Counted from the first letter of the stretch, positions 15,508 to 24,181 are shown. The stretch is DNA of 64,000 bases from Arthrobacter sp. cf158 (GCF_900106835.1 NZ_FNNR01000010.1:62001-126000); one strand, 5' to 3'. The notes: generated by a model from the letters alone, not told the origin. A program made the numbers and translations.

Positions 15508-15586
15508 TGCGTCATACTTGTCCTAAAAGCGACTCTAGACAGACGCTGCACTCCGGAATATCCACTTGGCGCGGGGATCATCCGAA
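15508..15586 (-). promoter_or_regulatory. Duplicated promoter element, copy 2 (upstream of the 49-aa gene)
   Basis: This is the second copy of the 79-bp element described at 15238-15316. The 14-bp core GGAATATCCACTTG followed by GCGCGGG is unchanged. The divergent AraC gene starts 55 bp further on, so binding here could regulate both directions. Confidence 0.7.
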
Positions 15587-15640
15587 AGGCGAAAAGCTCC
15601 AAAAACCGTGTGACGCAATTACCCGTGAAGTAGGTGGCGG

Positions 15641-16609
15641 ATGGTGAGGATTCTTCCTCGTGACGTTCTGCGGGGACGGCCAACAACGGCAACAACTGAC
15701 GTGGACGAGGCCCACGCCAGGATCTCCGAGCTGTTCTGCAGCCACGAGCTCGCGCCGCGGACACGCACGTCAGCAGTAGACATGAAACTGCGCTCGCTTC
15801 ATCGGGGCGACGTGGGGATCGAGTTCCTGGACTACGGTGCGGATGTTCGGATCGAACCCGAGGGCCTCCAGGACTTCCATCTGGTGCAGATCCCGCTTGC
15901 AGGGCATGCGACCATGCAGGTTGGCGGGAGCACGGTGGAATCAAGCCCGCGGATGGCGACAGTCCCACCCATCGACCGCCCATTCTCCATGAGCTGGGAC
16001 GGCGGCAGCCCGCACTTGATTGTCTATGTGCGCCGTTCAACGGTGGAGCGCGTGGCGGGGCAGCTTTACGGCGATGGCACCGTGGATCTGGGCTATGGCA
16101 TGGACCTTTCAGGTGCCGCCGGCCGCGCGTTCTTGAGGTCCGTCGTCGAACTTCATGACGACATGATCAGCCGGCCACAATCCATGGCTCCCGCATTTGT
16201 TCAGGGCTTGCTGGCGGACAGCATGGTCTCGCGGCTGCTGATGGCCATGCAGCCTTCCGCGGAGGAGCCTCGGGATGCCGATTCCGAAAGCCGTCTGGTG
16301 CGCGAGTGCCGCGAACTGTTGGAAAAGCACGCTTTTGAGGAGTTGACCGTCCCGGACATCGCCGAGTGCCTGGGTGTTTCAGTCCGGACCCTGCAAACGG
16401 CCCTCCGTGCGGAAGCCGGCGCGACGCCGTCGGAGTTGCTTCGAAGTATCCGGCTGGACCGTGCCCGCGAGATGCTGCTCGAAGCGGGCCCACGCGAACA
16501 GACCGTCACCGCGGTGGCGGAACTGTGCGGTTTCACGCATCAGGGGCGCTTCTCTGCGCTGTATCTGAAGACCTTCGGCGAACTGCCCTCGGAGAGCCTC
16601 CGCCGCTGA
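15641..16609 (+). CDS. AraC-family transcriptional activator
   Basis: A 322-residue regulator. The N-terminal half resembles the AraC-binding-like domain (cupin-type) found in regulators of aromatic pathways, with FHLVQIPLAGHATMQVGG near residue 80. The C-terminal about 100 residues form the double helix-turn-helix (TVPDIAECLGVSVRTLQTAL; VTAVAELCGFTHQGRFSALY). It is divergent to the indole-type operon, across the duplicated promoter elements. AraC regulators (for example IifR) control indole-oxidation operons elsewhere, so a role as activator of this operon is likely but inferred. Confidence 0.9.
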   Translation: MVRILPRDVLRGRPTTATTDVDEAHARISELFCSHELAPRTRTSAVDMKLRSLHRGDVGIEFLDYGADVRIEPEGLQDFHLVQIPLAGHATMQVGGSTVESSPRMATVPPIDRPFSMSWDGGSPHLIVYVRRSTVERVAGQLYGDGTVDLGYGMDLSGAAGRAFLRSVVELHDDMISRPQSMAPAFVQGLLADSMVSRLLMAMQPSAEEPRDADSESRLVRECRELLEKHAFEELTVPDIAECLGVSVRTLQTALRAEAGATPSELLRSIRLDRAREMLLEAGPREQTVTAVAELCGFTHQGRFSALYLKTFGELPSESLRR

Positions 16610-16621
16610 CATGGCTGGCGC

Positions 16622-17323
16622 CTACGCCTCCAGCACGTACGTCTTCAGGTCATCCAGCGTTTGCTGCATGTGTGCGTCCATAGCGAGCCGCGCCTCGTTG
16701 GGATTGCGGGATTCCAGTGCGGCGGCAATCTTCCGGTGGTGGCCAATGGCATGTTCCTGGATCTCAGGGAAAGCCGAGGTCTCCGTGCGGCGGGCCTCGA
16801 GGACTCGATGAAGCGGTTCGAAGAGGACGGCCACAAACACGTTGCCGGAGGCATGCAGGATCACGTCGTGGAAGGCGAGGTCGGCTTCCACAAAGCCGGC
16901 CAGGTTGTTGACTTCGTGCGCTGCTTGCATCTTCTCCACGTGCTCTTTGAGCGCGGCAAGCTCAGCGTCGGAGATGCGTTCGGCGGCCAGCTCGCAGGCG
17001 CCGGTCTCCAGCATCCTGCGGAGTTCGATCAGCTGAATCGCAGCGGCCGCGTCCTTGGTTCCTTCCGAGGCGGCGCGCAGTACAGCTTCAAGTGACGCCC
17101 ACTGGTTCAGGGGATTAACGAACGTTCCGCGGCCGCGCTCAACGCTGAGGATCCGCTGCGCTTCAAGAGTTTTCATGGCCTCACGCACGGTCATGCGGCT
17201 CACCTCGTGCTTGGCGCTGAGCTCAAGCTCGCCCGGGACTACCGTTCCCGGCGGAAACTCGCCTGCCACGATGCGGTCCAGCAACTCATCAGCTACGACG
17301 CCCACCAGCGACTTGCGTGCCAT
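16622..17323 (-). CDS. GntR-family regulator, FadR/FCD subfamily
   Basis: A 233-residue regulator starting MARKSLVGVVADELLDRIVAG with AGGAAATGGGG upstream; an in-frame extension of 36 residues is unlikely. Residues 1-70 are the winged helix (LSAKHEVSRMTVREAMKTLE, then RGTFV). The rest is the all-helical FCD effector domain with the metal-ligand pattern D..H (FHDVILHASGN) and later H residues (HHRKI, DAHM). Metal-binding FCD proteins usually sense sugar acids or other carboxylates. The GTC-N-GACATCTTAC sequence before this gene also occurs in the palindrome before the sugar-acid kinase operon, so it likely controls that operon and itself. Confidence 0.9.
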   Translation of the reverse strand: MARKSLVGVVADELLDRIVAGEFPPGTVVPGELELSAKHEVSRMTVREAMKTLEAQRILSVERGRGTFVNPLNQWASLEAVLRAASEGTKDAAAAIQLIELRRMLETGACELAAERISDAELAALKEHVEKMQAAHEVNNLAGFVEADLAFHDVILHASGNVFVAVLFEPLHRVLEARRTETSAFPEIQEHAIGHHRKIAAALESRNPNEARLAMDAHMQQTLDDLKTYVLEA

Positions 17324-17390
17324 GTATCCCCATTTCCTGTACTTCAGACCGCCCTGCGCTCCGTGGATTTTCCCCCGGGACCGGTTGGTT

Positions 17391-17404
17391 GTCAGACATC
17401 TTAC
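17391..17404. promoter_or_regulatory. Half-operator matching the kinase-operon palindrome
   Basis: GTCAGACATCTTAC differs from the right half of the palindrome at 18267-18293 only in its fourth base. It overlaps the stop codon of the hydrolase gene and lies 68 bp before the GntR regulator start, which suits autoregulation. Confidence 0.55.
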
Positions 17405-18204
17405 GCTGGCAGTGGCCAGCTCGTTCTCCAAAACTCACGCAACGCCCCGGCACATTCCTGCGGCTGCTCCCAGTGGACGTTATGACCGGCGCCAGGAATG
17501 GCTGCCAGGTGCCGGTCCGGACCTTCGGCCACGAACTGATGCATCTGGTCCATGGATCGCACACGGTCCCCGGTTCCTGCGAGGACCATCAGCGGCGCGT
17601 GGACGCGCCGGGGCACTGAAGGTTCGACGCCGGTCATGGCCGCCATTGCGCTGGCGGACAGCACCGGGAAGGGCACCTCGAATCCCTTGCTGAGCAACTC
17701 CATGTCCTGCCCGGAAAGGTCTCCGTACCAGGCATTCATGAGCTTCGCCTTGGTGGCTGGGTCGAAGAACCCTTGCTCCAGTTGGGACACCAGAAGGCTC
17801 TTGAAGCCCTCGTTTTGCGGTGCGGGAACCATGCCCACCAGGGTCACTGTTGCCACCAACTCCGGCCTGTGCGCGGCGAGGGTCAGGGAGACGCTGCCAC
17901 CCATAGAGTGACCCACCAGGTGCACCGGGCCGTTTGCGCGGTCCTCCAGAAATGCCGCTACTGAAGCCGCAGCCGAGTCCAGTGTCCAGTCGAATACCGG
18001 CGGCAGTTCCTCTCCCGGGTGGTAGCCGGGCAGGTCCACAATCCACAGTTCACGACCGGCGTCGAGCAGTTCCTGTGCCAAGGGGTCCCAGTACACGGAC
18101 CCGGACGCCCAGCCATGGATCAGCACTGCGGGAACGGGCTCACCTGCGGAAACGCCAGGTGTGCGAACGTCCACGAACGGGAGCGGAGCAACACCGTCAG
18201 CCAT
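17401..18204 (-). CDS. Alpha/beta hydrolase
   Basis: A 267-residue alpha/beta-fold hydrolase. The oxyanion region is LIHGWASGS near residue 28, the nucleophile elbow is GHSMGG near residue 97, the acid is in GTGDRV and the catalytic His in GAGHNVHWE. It has no signal peptide. It shares an intergenic palindrome with the divergent sugar-acid operon and lies 77 nt upstream of the GntR gene, so it may be co-transcribed with the regulator. A lactone or ester of the same sugar acid is a reasonable guess at substrate, but the sequence does not decide this. Confidence 0.87.
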   Translation of the reverse strand: MADGVAPLPFVDVRTPGVSAGEPVPAVLIHGWASGSVYWDPLAQELLDAGRELWIVDLPGYHPGEELPPVFDWTLDSAAASVAAFLEDRANGPVHLVGHSMGGSVSLTLAAHRPELVATVTLVGMVPAPQNEGFKSLLVSQLEQGFFDPATKAKLMNAWYGDLSGQDMELLSKGFEVPFPVLSASAMAAMTGVEPSVPRRVHAPLMVLAGTGDRVRSMDQMHQFVAEGPDRHLAAIPGAGHNVHWEQPQECAGALREFWRTSWPLPA

Positions 18205-18266
18205 GCACCCAGCCTAGTGACGGTGGGCACCTTGCGTGGTGAGGAGCCGTGTGTCACACTGATTCA

Positions 18267-18293
18267 AATGTTAGATGTCTGACATCTTACATT
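18267..18293. promoter_or_regulatory. GntR-type operator palindrome before the sugar-acid operon
   Basis: AATGTTAGATGTC and GACATCTTACATT flank a single central T with one mismatch pair. It lies 29 bp before the kinase start and 62 bp before the divergent hydrolase start. FadR/FCD regulators bind palindromes of this size, and a half-copy precedes the GntR gene. Confidence 0.7.
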
Positions 18294-18321
18294 CACTAAA
18301 CCGCAACAGAGATTTCCCACG

Positions 18322-19845
18322 ATGGAGTGCACAGTGACCCTTGAAGCCGACGTTCTGGCCGCTTTCCCGGCGGAAGTCCAGATTCCTGCTCAGTTGGTTG
18401 CCGACGCCGTTGCGGCGTCCTCGGCAACGTCCCCCCGCGTACTTGTGGTCCTCGACGACGACCCCACAGGCACGCAGTCAGTTGCCGATCTTGCAGTCCT
18501 CACACGCTGGGACGTCGCGGACTTCACCTGGGCTTTCACCCACATCCGTGAGAACCAGACCAAGCCTGCTGTCTACGTCCTCACGAACACCCGAAGCCTG
18601 GACCCGGCCGAAGCCGCAGCGCGCAACGAGGAAATCGTCCGCAATGCGCTGGCCGCAGCAGCGCCGGCAGGTTTGGCGCTGGGCTTCGTGAGCCGCAGCG
18701 ACTCCACCCTCCGCGGCCACTACCCGCTGGAGCCGGACGTCATCGCCGCCACCGTGGCCGCCGAAACCGGCGAAGCCACCGACGGTGTGGTGATCGTTCC
18801 CGCATTCCCCGACGCCGGACGCGTCACCATCGGCGGCGTGCACTACATGCGTGGCGCAGCAGAAAACCTCGGCTCCCTTACTCCCGTCGCAGAGACAGAA
18901 TTCGCCAAGGACGCGAGCTTCGGCTTCGCCAACTCGGAGATGGCCAAGTACGTGGAGGAGAAGTCGCAGGGCCGATTCCCCGCGAGTGACGTGATCGTCC
19001 TGGACCTGAACATCATCCGCGCCGGTGCCTCGGCCCAGGACCCCACCATTTCCGCCAAGGCAATCGCCGACGCACTGGAGCCCGCCACCAACTCCACGCC
19101 GATCGTGGCCGACATCGTCACCGAGAACGACTTCCGTGCCTTGGCCCTGGGCCTGGAGGAGGCAGAACGCCGCGGCAAGAAGCTGCTTTACCGCGTGGGT
19201 CCGCCGTTCGTCCGCGGACGCATCGGTCAGGAAATCCGTACGGCCCTGACTTCCGAAGAAGCTTTCGCAGGCAACACTCCCTCCACAGCCGGGGGCTTGA
19301 TCGTGGTCGGCTCGCACGTTGGCGTCACCACCCGGCAGCTCAATGACCTCACTTCCGCGCATAGCTCGGCCCGGACCATTGAGATCGATGTGGAGAAGCT
19401 CATTGCCGGAACCAAAACCGAGGGCGAAGCGGAAGCCGAGGCGTACATCGGAACTGTAGTGTCCGACGTCGTTGATGCCCTCCACCAAGGGGACGTCATC
19501 GTCCACACCAGCCGCCTCCTCATCAAAACCGACGACGCCGCAGCGAGCCTGAAGATCGCCCGCACCGTCTCGGCCGCCGTCGTGGCTGTTGTGAACCGCA
19601 CGCTGAAGACCTTCCCCCCGCGTTTCGTCATCGCCAAGGGCGGCATCACGTCCTCCGACGTGGCAGCGCACGGCCTGGAAATCCGCCACGCGATTGTCCG
19701 CGGCCCCATGCTCCCGGGCATCGTCTCGCTGTGGGAGCCGGTGGACGGTCCCGCGAAGGGCATTCCGTACATCGTCTTCGCCGGCAACGTGGGCGACGAC
19801 CAATCACTGACCCACGTCACCCGCAAGCTCAGCGCCACTTTCTGA
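18322..19845 (+). CDS. Four-carbon acid sugar kinase family protein (DUF1537)
   Basis: A 507-residue kinase of the DUF1537 family (OtnK/LtnK/DtnK). The N-terminal domain has the signature LDDDPTGTQSVAD near residue 42. SRSDSTLRGHY near residue 128 is the substrate-binding segment. The C-terminal nucleotide-binding domain has VVGSHVGVTTRQ and FVIAKGGITSSD. Family members phosphorylate 3-oxo- or 2-oxo-tetronates and D-threonate. The next gene encodes a matching dehydrogenase, so the expected order is oxidation of a tetronate followed by phosphorylation. A second possible start (GTG) lies four codons inside. It is the first gene of an operon behind the GntR operator. Confidence 0.9.
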   Translation: MECTVTLEADVLAAFPAEVQIPAQLVADAVAASSATSPRVLVVLDDDPTGTQSVADLAVLTRWDVADFTWAFTHIRENQTKPAVYVLTNTRSLDPAEAAARNEEIVRNALAAAAPAGLALGFVSRSDSTLRGHYPLEPDVIAATVAAETGEATDGVVIVPAFPDAGRVTIGGVHYMRGAAENLGSLTPVAETEFAKDASFGFANSEMAKYVEEKSQGRFPASDVIVLDLNIIRAGASAQDPTISAKAIADALEPATNSTPIVADIVTENDFRALALGLEEAERRGKKLLYRVGPPFVRGRIGQEIRTALTSEEAFAGNTPSTAGGLIVVGSHVGVTTRQLNDLTSAHSSARTIEIDVEKLIAGTKTEGEAEAEAYIGTVVSDVVDALHQGDVIVHTSRLLIKTDDAAASLKIARTVSAAVVAVVNRTLKTFPPRFVIAKGGITSSDVAAHGLEIRHAIVRGPMLPGIVSLWEPVDGPAKGIPYIVFAGNVGDDQSLTHVTRKLSATF

Positions 19846-19870
19846 CAGCCAAAATTCAATGGAGAACACC

Positions 19871-20773
19871 ATGACCAGCAGCAACTACACCATCACCGTC
19901 CTGGGCCTCGGCGCCATGGGCCTGCCCATGGCCACCCGCTTGGCCTCGGAACTGACCGTCCACGGCTTCGACATCGCCGAACCCCGCCTGGAGCTCGCTG
20001 CCGCGGCCGGCATCAAGACGTTCGCCTCAGCCCGCGAAGCTTCGCAGGATGCCGACGCGTTGCTCCTGGCCGTCCGCAATGGCGAACAGCTCAACGATGT
20101 CCTCTTCGGCGAGAACGGCGTGGCCTCGGTGCTGAAGCCGGGCGCCGTGGTGATCCTCGGCAGCACCGTGGGCACGGAAGCCATCCCGGCCACGGTCGCC
20201 AAGCTGGCCGAATACGGCGTTTCGCTGGTTGACGCTCCGCTGTCCGGCGGCCCCAAGCGCGCCGGCGAAGGTGACCTGCTGATCGTTGTCGGCGCCGAGC
20301 CCGAGGCACTCGAAAAGGCTCGCCCCGCCCTTGAACTGCTGGCGTCCACCCTGAGCATCGTGGGCGACAAGCCCGGCGATGGCCAGGCACTGAAGACCGT
20401 CAACCAGCTCCTGTGCGGCGTCCACATTGCCGCCGCCGCAGAAGCCATGGCCCTCGCCGACGCCCTCGGCCTCGACCAGGCCAAGACCCTCGCCGCGCTG
20501 GAAGCAGGCGCCGCCGGTTCCTTCATGCTTTCCAACCGCGGCCCGCGCATCCTCGAGGCCTACACCGAGGAAGGTGCCGAGGTCCTCAGCCGCCTGGACA
20601 TCTTTGTCAAGGACATGGGCATCGTGGGCAAGGCAACCCGGGCCGCCGGCCTCGCCGCACCCGTTGCTGCCGCTGCTGAACAGCTTTACCTTCTCGGCCA
20701 GGCCCAGGGCCTCGCCGCCGCCGACGATTCCGCCGTCATCAAGGTTGTTGCGCCCTCCAAGCGCACCGCCTAA
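19871..20773 (+). CDS. NAD(P)-dependent 3-hydroxyisobutyrate-dehydrogenase-family enzyme (tetronate dehydrogenase-like)
   Basis: About 300 residues from the ATG at 19871, which follows GGAGA; an ATG 12 nt earlier would overlap that site. The Rossmann motif is VLGLGAMGLPMATRLA. DAPLSGGPKRAGEGDL is the family's substrate-binding DAPxSGG segment, and the catalytic Lys is in TVNQLL-preceding GDGQALKTVNQLL. LtnD and DenD, which oxidise L-threonate and D-erythronate at C2, belong to this branch and are usually beside DUF1537 kinases, as here. Substrate stereochemistry cannot be read from the sequence. Confidence 0.88.
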   Translation: MTSSNYTITVLGLGAMGLPMATRLASELTVHGFDIAEPRLELAAAAGIKTFASAREASQDADALLLAVRNGEQLNDVLFGENGVASVLKPGAVVILGSTVGTEAIPATVAKLAEYGVSLVDAPLSGGPKRAGEGDLLIVVGAEPEALEKARPALELLASTLSIVGDKPGDGQALKTVNQLLCGVHIAAAAEAMALADALGLDQAKTLAALEAGAAGSFMLSNRGPRILEAYTEEGAEVLSRLDIFVKDMGIVGKATRAAGLAAPVAAAAEQLYLLGQAQGLAAADDSAVIKVVAPSKRTA

Positions 20774-20876
20774 CCACTCCCAACAAAGAACCCGCGACGA
20801 CGGCGGTCCCCCCTTCGCCGTCGTCGCCACCTCCGCCGGTCTTCCCTAGACTGGTATGTCAAAGGAGACACCCCCA

Positions 20877-22343
20877 ATGAATCCCCTCGTTAACTCGTTG
20901 ATGGTTCAGGCGGCCGACGCCCCCGCCATCAAGCCTGCAGTGGAGCTGGGAACACCCCTTCTGCTGACCATCGCTGCGGCCGGCATCGCCCTGTTGCTGG
21001 TGCTGATCATCCGCTTCAAAATCCAGGCTTTCGTAGCCCTGCTGGCCGTCAGCATCCTGGTGGGCGTCGCAGCCCAGATTCCGCTCAAGGACATCTTCAC
21101 CGTGGTGACCACGGGCGTCGGCAGCACCATGGGTAAGGTGGCATTGCTGATCGCCCTCGGAGCCATCCTTGGCCGCATGATCGAGGTTTCCGGCGGCGTA
21201 CAGTCGCTGGCCACCCACTTCACGGAGAAGCTCGGAGCAAAGCGCGTTGCTGTCGCTCTGACGGCCGTGGGCTTCCTGGTGGCCATCCCCGTGTTCTTCG
21301 AGGTTGGCGTGATCGTCCTGGTCCCCATCGTCTACGCCTTCGCCAAGATCGCGAACGTTCACCCCATCAAGTTCGGCCTGCCCATGGCCGGCATCATGCT
21401 GTCCATCCACGTTGCAGTCCCGCCGCACCCGGGCATCGTGGCCGGCGCCGGCGTCTTTGGCGCGGACATCGGACTCATCACCATGATCTCGCTGATCATC
21501 TGCATCCCCCTCGGATTCCTTTCCTACTGGGTTGCCAGCATCATGAACCGCAAGGACTACGAGCTTCTCCCCGGCGTGAAGCAGCAGGTGGAAGAGTTCG
21601 GTTCCGATTCCCTGGTCCACGTGGGCCACGATGGTCCGGGCGCCCGCGCAATTGCTCCTCCCCGCCCCGGCCTGATCATGTTCCTGATCGCCGCCCCGAT
21701 CGTCCAGATCCTCCTCGGCACGGTGGGTACGCTGACCATCGCCAAGGACAACTACTGGTACGGCGTGGCCGCGTTCATCGGCAACCCGTTCTTCGCACTC
21801 CTGGTCGCTGTGGCCCTCTCCTTCTTCCTGCTGGCCGTACGCCGCAACTGGTCCCTCAAGGAAACCGGCGAAATCTTCGAAGGCGCACTGCCTCCCATCG
21901 CATCCATCCTCATGGTGGTCGCCGCAGGCGGCGTCTTCGGTGAAGTCCTCCGCACCTCGGGGATCGGGGCCGCACTGTCCCACACCTTGGACAGCCTCGG
22001 CCTGCCGGTGATCGTTCTCGGCTTCATCATCTCCCTGGCACTGCGCGCCGCGCAGGGTTCGGCCACGGTGGCAATCGTGACCACCACCGGCCTGCTCACC
22101 TCAGCTGTGATGGAGGGCGGCTACTCGCCAGCCCAGATCGCAGTGATCGTGATCGCCATCGGTTTCGGTTCGCTGGGCCTGTCCCACGTCACTGACGCGG
22201 GCTTCTGGACCGTGATCCGCTACTACGGCCTCACGGTTTCCGACGGCCTCAAGACTTGGACCGTCCTCACCACCATCCTGGGCCTTGCTGGCTTTGCCCT
22301 GACATACGTTGCCTGGATCCTGGTAGGAGGCCTGGCCCACTGA
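20877..22343 (+). CDS. GntP-family sugar-acid:H+ symporter
   Basis: A 488-residue integral membrane protein with about 12-14 hydrophobic segments. The start at 20877 is set by AAAGGAGACACCCCCA upstream. Typical GntP features are GSTMGKVALLIALGAILGRMIEVSGG in the first third and SATVAIVTTTGLL, GFGSLGLSHVTDAGFW near the C-terminus. Relatives import gluconate and other sugar acids. Placed between the dehydrogenase and the aldolase, it probably imports the tetronate or related acid handled by this operon. Its stop overlaps the next start by one nucleotide (TGATG). Confidence 0.9.
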   Translation: MNPLVNSLMVQAADAPAIKPAVELGTPLLLTIAAAGIALLLVLIIRFKIQAFVALLAVSILVGVAAQIPLKDIFTVVTTGVGSTMGKVALLIALGAILGRMIEVSGGVQSLATHFTEKLGAKRVAVALTAVGFLVAIPVFFEVGVIVLVPIVYAFAKIANVHPIKFGLPMAGIMLSIHVAVPPHPGIVAGAGVFGADIGLITMISLIICIPLGFLSYWVASIMNRKDYELLPGVKQQVEEFGSDSLVHVGHDGPGARAIAPPRPGLIMFLIAAPIVQILLGTVGTLTIAKDNYWYGVAAFIGNPFFALLVAVALSFFLLAVRRNWSLKETGEIFEGALPPIASILMVVAAGGVFGEVLRTSGIGAALSHTLDSLGLPVIVLGFIISLALRAAQGSATVAIVTTTGLLTSAVMEGGYSPAQIAVIVIAIGFGSLGLSHVTDAGFWTVIRYYGLTVSDGLKTWTVLTTILGLAGFALTYVAWILVGGLAH

Positions 22344-23224
22344 TGCGCGCCAAACTCGACCAGCTGGTCGGCTCAGCGCTGGCATCCGGCTCCGCCGTTC
22401 CGGCCTTCACCTGCTACGACTTCACCACCGCATTGGCTGTAGTGTCGGCGGCGGAGGAAGCCCGGCTGGGCGTGATCCTGCTGGTGGCTCCGAAAACTGC
22501 GTCCACGCCCAACGGACTGCGCCTCATCTCAGCCCTGCGTGGCCTCGCCGACGACGCCAGCGTCCCGGTTTCGGTCCAACTTGACCACGCCTCGGACCTC
22601 AAAGTCATCCTCGACTCAGTGGCCGCGGGTGCGGACGCCGTCCTGGCCGACGGTTCGTCCCTGCCCTACGAGGACAACATCGCCCTGGTCCGCGAAGTCC
22701 GTGCCGCGCTGGACGCGCAAGGCGCCTCCGACGTCGTGATCGAAGCGGAACTGGGCGGCCTTGCGGGTGATGAGGACAAGGCGTTCGGTGCCGGTGATGC
22801 AGCGCACGACGCCGGCACTTCAGTTGCGGGACTCACCAACCCTGCACAGGTGGCTGACTTCGTGGAGCGAACGGGTGCGCAACTGCTGGCCATTGCCGTG
22901 GGAAACGTGCACGGCAAGTACAAGGGCGAGCCAAATATCCGCTGGGACGTACTGCAGGAGGTGGCGGCTGAGACCGATGTCCCGTTGGTGCTGCACGGAG
23001 CATCGGGCATCCCCGCCGCGGAACTCGCAAAAGCTCCCTCCCTGCACGTGGGCAAGGTGAACGTCAACACCGAACTGCGCACGGGAATCCTCGCGACGCT
23101 TGAGGCTGAAACTGCTTCGCACCGGGCCGACGGCGAGAATCTTCAAGGCCTGTTGGCCCGTTGGAACGGCTCGGCCGGAACATTCGCCGGCAGCACGCTG
23201 CAGCTGCTCAGCGCAGGCTCGTAG
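22343..23224 (+). CDS. Class II fructose-bisphosphate-aldolase-family protein
   Basis: A 293-residue class II, zinc-dependent aldolase-type TIM barrel. The start is an ATG overlapping the permease stop. VQLDHASDL contains the catalytic Asp and first Zn ligand His; GNVHGKY and VLHGASGI supply the other Zn ligands and phosphate-binding loop. GatY/KbaY and related enzymes cleave ketose phosphates to give dihydroxyacetone phosphate. Known tetronate pathways normally use an AraD-like decarboxylase or PdxA2 instead, so the aldolase suggests a variant route or a larger sugar-acid substrate. Confidence 0.88.
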   Translation: MRAKLDQLVGSALASGSAVPAFTCYDFTTALAVVSAAEEARLGVILLVAPKTASTPNGLRLISALRGLADDASVPVSVQLDHASDLKVILDSVAAGADAVLADGSSLPYEDNIALVREVRAALDAQGASDVVIEAELGGLAGDEDKAFGAGDAAHDAGTSVAGLTNPAQVADFVERTGAQLLAIAVGNVHGKYKGEPNIRWDVLQEVAAETDVPLVLHGASGIPAAELAKAPSLHVGKVNVNTELRTGILATLEAETASHRADGENLQGLLARWNGSAGTFAGSTLQLLSAGS

Positions 23225-23268
23225 CGCGGCACACAATCCCGTCATGACAGGGAGGCTAGGATCAAAAC

Positions 23269-23661
23269 ATGATCCTGGCCTCCCTGATTTTTGCGACGAT
23301 TGCCGCCCTTCTCCACGTCTACATCTTCACCATGGAGTCCATTACCTGGACAAAGCCGGCTACGTGGAAGCGGTTCAGCCTCACCACCCAGGCTGATGCC
23401 GAAACCACCAAGTCGCTCGCCTACAACCAGGGCTTCTACAACCTGTTCCTGGCCATCGGCGCGTTGGTTGGCATCATCGCCGTCTGGGCCGGCGCTCCAC
23501 AAGTGGGCTGGACCCTCGTCTTCAGCAGCTGCGGCTCAATGCTCCTGGCTGCCCTGGTCCTCGCTGCGAGTGGCAAGAAGTACCTCCGCGCAGCAACGCT
23601 CCAAGGCACCACACCGCTGCTCGCCGTCGTGCTCGGAGTGTTGGCGGTAACGCTGGGCTAG
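23269..23661 (+). CDS. DUF1304 family membrane protein
   Basis: A 130-residue protein with four hydrophobic segments, matching the DUF1304 layout: LIFATIAALLHVYIFTMES at the N-terminus, YNQGFYNLFLAIGALVG in the middle, then two more helices. The invariant-looking Tyr-Asn-Gln-Gly-Phe-Tyr-Asn stretch is typical. Function of the family is unknown. The start follows GGGAGGCTAGGATCAAAAC. It is 44 nt after the aldolase and could be read through from that operon, but it looks independent. Confidence 0.87.
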   Translation: MILASLIFATIAALLHVYIFTMESITWTKPATWKRFSLTTQADAETTKSLAYNQGFYNLFLAIGALVGIIAVWAGAPQVGWTLVFSSCGSMLLAALVLAASGKKYLRAATLQGTTPLLAVVLGVLAVTLG

Positions 23662-23670
23662 CCCGCGGAA

Positions 23671-24090
23671 CTAGTGCTCCGGCGGGCCGGCCTGGGCTGC
23701 GGCTTCATCCATCCAGAGCACTTCCCAGTGGTGGCCGTCCAGATCGCGGAAGGCCCGGCTGTACATGAACCCGAGATCCTGGGCGTCGTAGGTTTCGGAC
23801 CCGCCGGCTTCCAGGGCCTTGGTGGCCAGCGCATCCACAGCTTCACGGCTGTCGGCAGACAGGGCGACAATTGCCGCCGTCGAGTTTTTGGTGTCCGCAA
23901 TGGGCTGCTTGGTGAACTCGCTGAACTTGGCATGCGTCAGGAGCATTGCGTAGATGGTGTCGCTGAAGACGACGCAGGCCGCTGTCTCATCAGTGAAGTT
24001 CGGGTTGATGGAGTAGCCAAGGGCCGTGTAGAAAGCCTTGGATGCTTCAAGATCGCTCACGGGCAGATTGACGAAAATGGACGTAGTCAT
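23671..24090 (-). CDS. VOC family protein (glyoxalase/bleomycin-resistance fold)
   Basis: A 139-residue vicinal-oxygen-chelate domain protein. It begins MTTSIFVNLPVSDLEASKAFYTALG and ends with DLDGHHWEVLWMDE, the paired beta-alpha-beta-beta-beta modules of the fold. Related bacterial proteins are annotated as glyoxalase-like or lactoylglutathione-lyase-like with unknown substrate. It converges with the DUF1304 gene. A run of 15-bp repeats lies just upstream of it. Confidence 0.87.
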   Translation of the reverse strand: MTTSIFVNLPVSDLEASKAFYTALGYSINPNFTDETAACVVFSDTIYAMLLTHAKFSEFTKQPIADTKNSTAAIVALSADSREAVDALATKALEAGGSETYDAQDLGFMYSRAFRDLDGHHWEVLWMDEAAAQAGPPEH

Positions 24091-24121
24091 GCGTCTGATC
24101 CTGCCGGGGTTTCGGCGCCCC

Positions 24122-24181
24122 GTCCAGACCTGTTCAGTCCAGACCTGTTCAGTCCAGACCTGTTCAGTCCAGACCTGGTCA
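24122..24181. repeat. Tandem repeat, four 15-bp units
   Basis: The unit GTCCAGACCTGTTCA occurs four times head to tail; the last unit has one change (GTTCA to GGTCA). A truncated fifth copy follows. The array lies between the VOC gene start and the end of the Lrp-family gene and covers the Lrp stop codon, so unit loss or gain could change the tail of that protein. Confidence 0.85.

Noticed and set aside
15441..16040. 199-codon minus-strand frame across the AraC gene start
   Set aside because: It covers promoter copy 2 and has no ribosome site; the plus-strand AraC frame is well supported.
18478..19803. 441-codon frame antisense to the DUF1537 kinase
   Set aside because: Composition is Gly/Asp/His-rich and low in family-like pattern, as expected for a shadow frame.
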